This document shows, piece after piece, positions 59,255 through 64,000 of a stretch of 64,000 nt of DNA. This stretch comes from Platycnemis pennipes (Eukaryota > Arthropoda > Insecta > Odonata > Platycnemididae): contig OW121851.1 of assembly GCA_933228895.1 (NCBI GenBank), forward strand, positions 125,783,624 through 125,847,623, in the 5' to 3' direction. Both the position numbers and the translations under genes were made by a program. Under the pieces are notes generated by a model. It had not been told where the DNA came from and did no database searches. It was given only the letters and a program-made list of their open reading frames with translations. Positions within the stretch are counted from its first letter, which is position 1. Every line of letters starts with the position of its first letter.

Positions 59255-60160
59255 TTGAGTTAACCATCTACCCGAGAGTACTGTGTACCTATACTTGGTC
59301 TTTCTTGTAGCGTTCCAGGCTCATACTCCCCGCCTTTTTCAATTCGAGTTCCAATAATCCGCTCAGTAGCTCACCACACCGTCACCTTGCAATTTCCTCG
59401 AGGGCTTCCAACTCTTCGAAGACGAGCGTGGAGGCATATTGTCAAGAGGGATGACATGAAACTTCTCACCTAGCTCAGATTTATCGACGTTAGCTTGTTA
59501 CGTGTGGCAGAGTTATAGGTGGCGAGGTAACTGCCTTGTTAGTACGCGACATTCAAGTTTCGAAGCCTAAAATATCCCATGGGAGCTTTAGCATTCCTTG
59601 TGAATAAATAAGGATTACCTGTTTAGATACTATTGTCTATCAAAATATTAAGTGTAATCAAGTTTAAAAGTTATTATGTAGTTACCAGAAGACGCACAGA
59701 ATATCCAACTATACCATATTTTTCTCGTTTAATTCTACGATAATCCATACGATAAACATTTAAAATTATTCATTTATATTGTAGTAATTTTGATTACTGT
59801 TGGAATTCAAAAGGAGCTGGGTTTTTAGCATGTTCTAGAAATACGCTAACTTTAAAATTGAAATTGTTTCTCAATAAACCGTCAGCCAATCGAATTCAAA
59901 TGTTAACAAAATGTAAACTAAACATTAATTATGTCCTTAATAAATTTGGTCTTCCTAAGAAATAACGCTGCCGCATTCAGTCGCAGAAAAAGATAATTTT
60001 TGTTTGTTTAGGACTATGAATAATTAAAGCTCTGAAGTCCATGAATCATAGGAGTAATTGATGTTCTTTGATTCGCAGAAATAGATATATATCTAGGAAA
60101 TTTAAGAAATTCGTAAGCTATTCTGGAGAGTCAACCGAATTCCAGGGTTATTTACGCCTT
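59255..60160. other. AT-rich noncoding DNA, nothing recognised
   Basis: No signature seen. Confidence 0.45.
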
Positions 60161-60164
60161 TTAG

Positions 60165-60395
60165 GTTGTAGGCATTTGGGGTAGGTGTAAGAAAATATGT
60201 TGGAATGGGGATAAAGTGAAGAGAAACTTGGCATCGATATCAGCCTAATCTTAAAGAAGTGTGGAAAGTAGTACACGGTCAGTAGGTATTCAAGTGCAAA
60301 CCGGTTTACCAACGAAAAATCTCAGCCACTGCTTGGATTCGAACCCGGGTCTTCGGGATGGTAGACCCGTAGTCACTACACTAACGATCTCCGGA
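60165..60395 (-). mobile_element. tRNA-derived SINE with well-kept B box
   Basis: The minus strand reads GATCGTTAGTGTAGTGACTACGGG (A-box region), then CCCGAAGACCCGGGTTCGAATCC, whose last 11 bases are a perfect Pol III B box (about 60,335-60,346). AAGCAGTGGCTGAGATTTTTCGTTGG and TAAACCGG, the family body motif, follow. The head could still fold like a tRNA, but the A box and acceptor stem are not those of a functional tRNA. Confidence 0.75.
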
Positions 60396-60399
60396 TAGT

Positions 60400-61040
60400 A
60401 AGGATTTCCGTAATTATTAAAATAATTGTACTTTTTCCAATATAAATGTCATTGATGTGTGAAATGGATTAAATAAGCGTTGGAGGCATTTACAAAAAAA
60501 ATATTTCCGACCTAGCGCTCGAAAAAATTTTTTTAATGAGATTGAAATACCATTTTTCATACTCCTGTAGTAGCTTAGGCTGATTAATATGATGCTAATG
60601 GAATAGCTTCCTTTTATTAAAGAGTTGCCAATGGTATTCCCGTCGACAATGAAGCAAATATAAAATGGAGTAAAACGCTCTCTCGTATAAGATTTACTGA
60701 TAATATTAATTTAATTTCAGTTGAATTTGAATAATGTAGCTATTGCGAGTTATTATTTCGTTTGGCAACAGTAGAATTGACTTTAAGTAGTAATTATAAT
60801 AACAAGCATTTATCATTCTCAAAAATATGCATAAAAAAAGAAAATAAGAGCAGTAGACCAACGTCCATCAATAGCTCTCATAATTTTAATTAAACGTCAT
60901 TCTAGGACAAAATGGAATTTTTTGGACTGTGTGGACGAAACGAACTTTGAGTTGTCCGACTGGTACCTTAACAACTCAGCTACATCACATGATTGTATCT
61001 TAATAAGCTGTTTTGGATTTATTCATTCTCAGCTTAATCC
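60400..61040. other. AT-rich noncoding DNA, nothing recognised
   Basis: No signature seen. Confidence 0.45.
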
Positions 61041-61046
61041 TGGTGC

Positions 61047-62060
61047 ATGACTTTAGCTATGTGTTCGAGAGATTGTCTTTGCAATTCACAGAAATTCAAT
61101 GCTACGCGCACGCTTGTGCAGTCTTTTCGTTCAAAAGTTTTCTGTAGAATGGTCGCCGGAAAGAATGTAATCCTGGGTCAAAGGAATTTAAAGATTACGA
61201 GGAATGCCCCTCTCCGATTTCCTCTCCTCTCCAATCTTTGCAAGCAAGAGGTTGAATTTGAGACCGAAACGCAAAGAATTAGATGGGCCTTTTTTGAATT
61301 TTTCTTTTCTCGGCAACTGGAAGGAGAAAATATTGCGGGGAAATCAAAGGACAGGGAAAAAACTATGCAATATTGGAGTCCTAATTGGCTTACCTCGGGC
61401 ACTTTTATATGCCGATCCAAGGTTTTGTGCTCCTTCAGCGACAAAAGAGCTTTCCACAGACGTTCCAAGATCCCGAAGGTACCATTTGTGAGATTAAAGG
61501 AGAGGAGGAAGTTGGGTCCTTTTTTTGCACTCTTTCAACAGCGTCCATAGTTCCTTTCAATGCGGAGAAGACGTCACTGCATTCAGGCCTTTCTGGAGAT
61601 GGCTTGTTTTTCCGACGTTGATGATGGGGAGACTTGCGAGGAGGAGCCTGCGCGTTCGATAAAAAATGATCAGAAGGCCCTCCTTCCTTCAGAAAAGGAT
61701 TCTGTATGCAGGGAAACACGTCTCGTCCCATTCACCGCCCGTTGAAATCGGAAGGTGTCGAACGCTGCATCTAGTTGACCTATTTAGGACTCTGGCGGCT
61801 GTTTTTTTTTGAGGCGTAAGACTTAAACTGAAGCGAGGATGAAATTTCTTTTCCCAAAGGAAAATCCTTTTCCAGAAGAGTTCGAGCTCTATTCAAACGC
61901 TGCTTTGTGGTCTGGCGGTCTTTACTGAGGGTTCTACTGCGGCGGTGATGATGGGAATGAAGAAAGAACCTTTTTTCAGCTCTAACCCTAAAGGGTACAG
62001 TCTTTAAGATGTGCAGGAGCAGGACAAGTAGTAGGCTCGGCAACGAAGTTTTTATCATTG
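61047..62060. other. Segment with many overlapping frames, origin unknown
   Basis: Composition is less AT-rich than the flanks. Frames of 167, 95 and 78 codons lie on plus and of 96, 98 and 92 codons on minus. The minus frame at 61,780-62,058 starts with a hydrophobic stretch (LPSLLLVLLLHIL) and then turns very basic. On minus, GTAAGC (about 61,413) and a pyrimidine-rich TTCTCCTTCCAG (about 61,320-61,331) would bound a ~90-bp intron joining two basic, lysine-rich frames. None of the products resembles a family I know. It may be a decayed gene, foreign DNA or chance. Confidence 0.25.
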
Positions 62061-62064
62061 TTCT

Positions 62065-64000
62065 CGTATTTCGTTCATGCTTCTGGTAAAAGCGATAGAG
62101 TTCTTGAGGCTGGTGAGAAAGCTACAATATGCTATTCCAATATTGACTGATTGCGTCATGTTGAAACCTGGTCTATTCATTGATTCGTGACGAATTCGTT
62201 ATGCGATGAATGCAGAGAGTTTTTCTTCCATTCGATTGAAGTTTAAATTATATTTTTATGGTATCACATTATTTCATCTGTCACTGTTTAAAATCCGAGG
62301 GTGAATAATCTGTGGTCGCTAATGATACCGTTTGAATGCCGCTCTGAACAATGGCAAAATTTCATTGATTTAATAATGGATTCAAAATCGGCCAAATGAC
62401 TAAAAAGCATATTTATTTTCCTTTTGTTGTAAAGTCATCAATCATCGGTAGTGAATAGGATTTGGGAAAAATCGTCACCGATATCTGCACATTTCCTTCT
62501 TCCCTCTTCCAAATGTTCTTTATGTTATGCTTGCCTTTGGGATTGCGATAAGCCGATTAATCTCAATTCATACTCACTTTATTTTTATTTTTCAATGATT
62601 ATTAATCCGATGGAATCAACTCATGCTTCCTTAATCCTCATATTTCAATATGAATTTATTTCTTGAATTAAATTCGTAATAAAGTAATTAGCCAATCTGC
62701 CCCAGCAGATATAGATGAATTAATTAGTCCTCTAGCGATAACATGCCACCAAATTCTACTATCAATCTGCTAATAATTTGGTATGTTTATGACAAACCTT
62801 CATCTCAAAGCAAGCTATTTATTTAATTAATAATCCATTATAATGAAGTTGCTCTACCTGAATTTTTAAATTCCCCTGCTTCACAACTGAATACTGATCA
62901 TCATTAATTAAAAACCTATATCCTTCCAGTACGGTAATTCATCACTATTCTGTATTTATTTCTTCCATTCTACCGGAAAATAACCAATTGTTGAATTGCA
63001 TGATCTCCGTAATCCTTTCTTATTTTCATGAGAAGTGCCAATCTTATTTCGTAAGCTATTATTCTTGGACTCCAAAGATCCCATTTTCCGCATCATCGAC
63101 GACATCGGCGGCAAAACATTGACTAATATGTTGCATGACTAGAGGGGTGAGTGAAATACATTGTAACAGAGTAAGATATTTTACTAATCTAGCTTCTTTA
63201 TATATGCTATAAATAACATGCACTGGACATAGCAAAAAATTCGCTTGCAATTCTTTCCTTATAATGCTAAATTTGTAAGGCATTCAACACAAAATATATC
63301 TAAATCCGTTCGTTCTAGATATCCGTTTGTTCTAGATATCTAAAAAAAAGTGCCTCATTAGAGTAAAATATTCAGCTTTAAATTTCAGGAAGTGTTTTGA
63401 TATACGAATTTCAGGAATGCTTAGGTAATCGTATGCATTTTTGAGTGCTCTATCCTCTTTAAAATACTCCACTTCGTCGAGATCTCTTCGAAGAAGTGTT
63501 CTTGTACTGCTGAAAATGGTCCTGCTCCTCCTTCAGAGAAGGAAAAGGGGGTGGAAAGAAAGACATTGCCATTTTCGTGGGGGAGGTGTCCCTCGAATGG
63601 GGGTTAGATGCTCTTTTGTGGGCATTTGTCGTCATTTTGGGAAAAAAAGTGGCCAGCGACAGCATTGGAGGGAGAAAAGACCGTGAGGAGAAAGAGGAAG
63701 GAAAAGATGAGATTGCCGCGCGACAATACCGCCCTCAGTGATTAGATGGGTCCCCAGGTCACCGTGAGGTTGGGAAAAAGAAGCCCAACAATGAATTACT
63801 CCCCATATCCGATTCCCTATCTTCTCCTATTCAGGGTTTAGGGCATCGGGGTATGAGGGTAGTTGGAGAAGGGTAGTTTTTTTATAGAATTCGGGGGGAT
63901 ATTGGGTAAATGAGTGTTGCTGAAATGGATGGTTACTACATTGAGTTATTTAGACCTCTCAAGTACAGCTACCCCTGGAACTTCGGAATTCGATTCTTCG
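62065..64000. other. AT-rich noncoding DNA; GC-richer near 63.5-63.7 kb
   Basis: A 17-bp imperfect tandem (ATCCGTTCGTTCTAGAT / ATCCGTTTGTTCTAGAT) lies at 63,304-63,337. No gene or mobile element recognised. Confidence 0.45.

Noticed and set aside
60300..60395. Functional tRNA gene on the minus strand
   Set aside because: The B box is perfect, but the acceptor stem and A box are not those of a tRNA and a SINE body follows directly.
1..64000. CRISPR array, bacterial operon, rRNA or phage region
   Set aside because: No regularly spaced direct repeats, no runs of adjacent long frames with ribosome binding sites and no rRNA signatures; the content is that of animal nuclear DNA.

Overview
This looks like a gene-poor, AT-rich stretch of an animal nuclear genome, most likely an insect or other arthropod. 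The reasons are the lack of dense or long open reading frames, decayed retrotransposon 3' ends of types common in insect genomes, several tRNA-derived SINEs, and abundant MITE-like inverted repeats. A palaeopteran insect such as a dragonfly is only an impression and is not proven here. I see no rRNA gene, no functional tRNA gene, no CRISPR array, no prokaryotic operon and no complete host protein-coding gene. Apart from the transposon proteins described below, none of the reading frames of 60-172 codons resembles a protein I recognise, and their number and length fit chance in 64 kb.

The left third (1-22 kb) holds non-LTR retrotransposon remnants, mostly on the minus strand (4.17-4.52, 5.46-6.29, 6.85-7.2, 7.81-8.46 and 8.78-9.46 kb). 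It also holds tRNA-derived SINEs (2.2, 10.8, 15.4 and 16.7 kb), a fold-back repeat at 14.9-15.25 kb, a near-perfect inverted repeat at 18.23-18.35 kb and a chain of GC-rich islands. A 45-codon frame at 2.66 kb looks like a signal-peptide first exon and is the only candidate host coding sequence worth testing.

The middle (21.8-41 kb) contains an open 135-codon fragment of a DNA-transposase-like protein at 21.9 kb. It also has a retrotransposon 3' end at 24 kb, a 209-bp inverted repeat at 28 kb carrying hammerhead/Penelope-like motifs, and a 276-bp hAT-type MITE at 30.6 kb with an exact 8-bp target duplication. Further right are a LINE 3' UTR at 32.1 kb, a 38-bp perfect palindrome made from a LINE 3' end at 34.7 kb, a LINE copy at 37.9 kb and a 425-bp MITE at 39.8 kb flanked by TAA.

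The right third holds three same-orientation copies of one non-LTR element (41.1, 44.6 and 45.5 kb), then the most notable object: a 3.7-kb DNA transposon at 47,525-51,227. It has ~544-bp terminal inverted repeats (outer ~440 bp nearly identical), a perfect 8-bp duplication ACCAACAA, and a broken transposase gene that seems to lack its catalytic middle. It is therefore probably a recently moved, non-autonomous member of a family I cannot place in a named superfamily with confidence. Beyond it lie a diverged tandem duplication (55.7-56.3 kb), a LINE copy in inverted orientation to the 5.5-kb copy (57.2-57.8 kb) and three more SINEs (57.9, 59.1 and 60.2 kb).

The window therefore records layered mobile-element insertion rather than a gene pathway: autonomous LINEs supply 3' ends, SINEs and MITEs are their non-autonomous passengers, and the large transposon carries the main biological interest.
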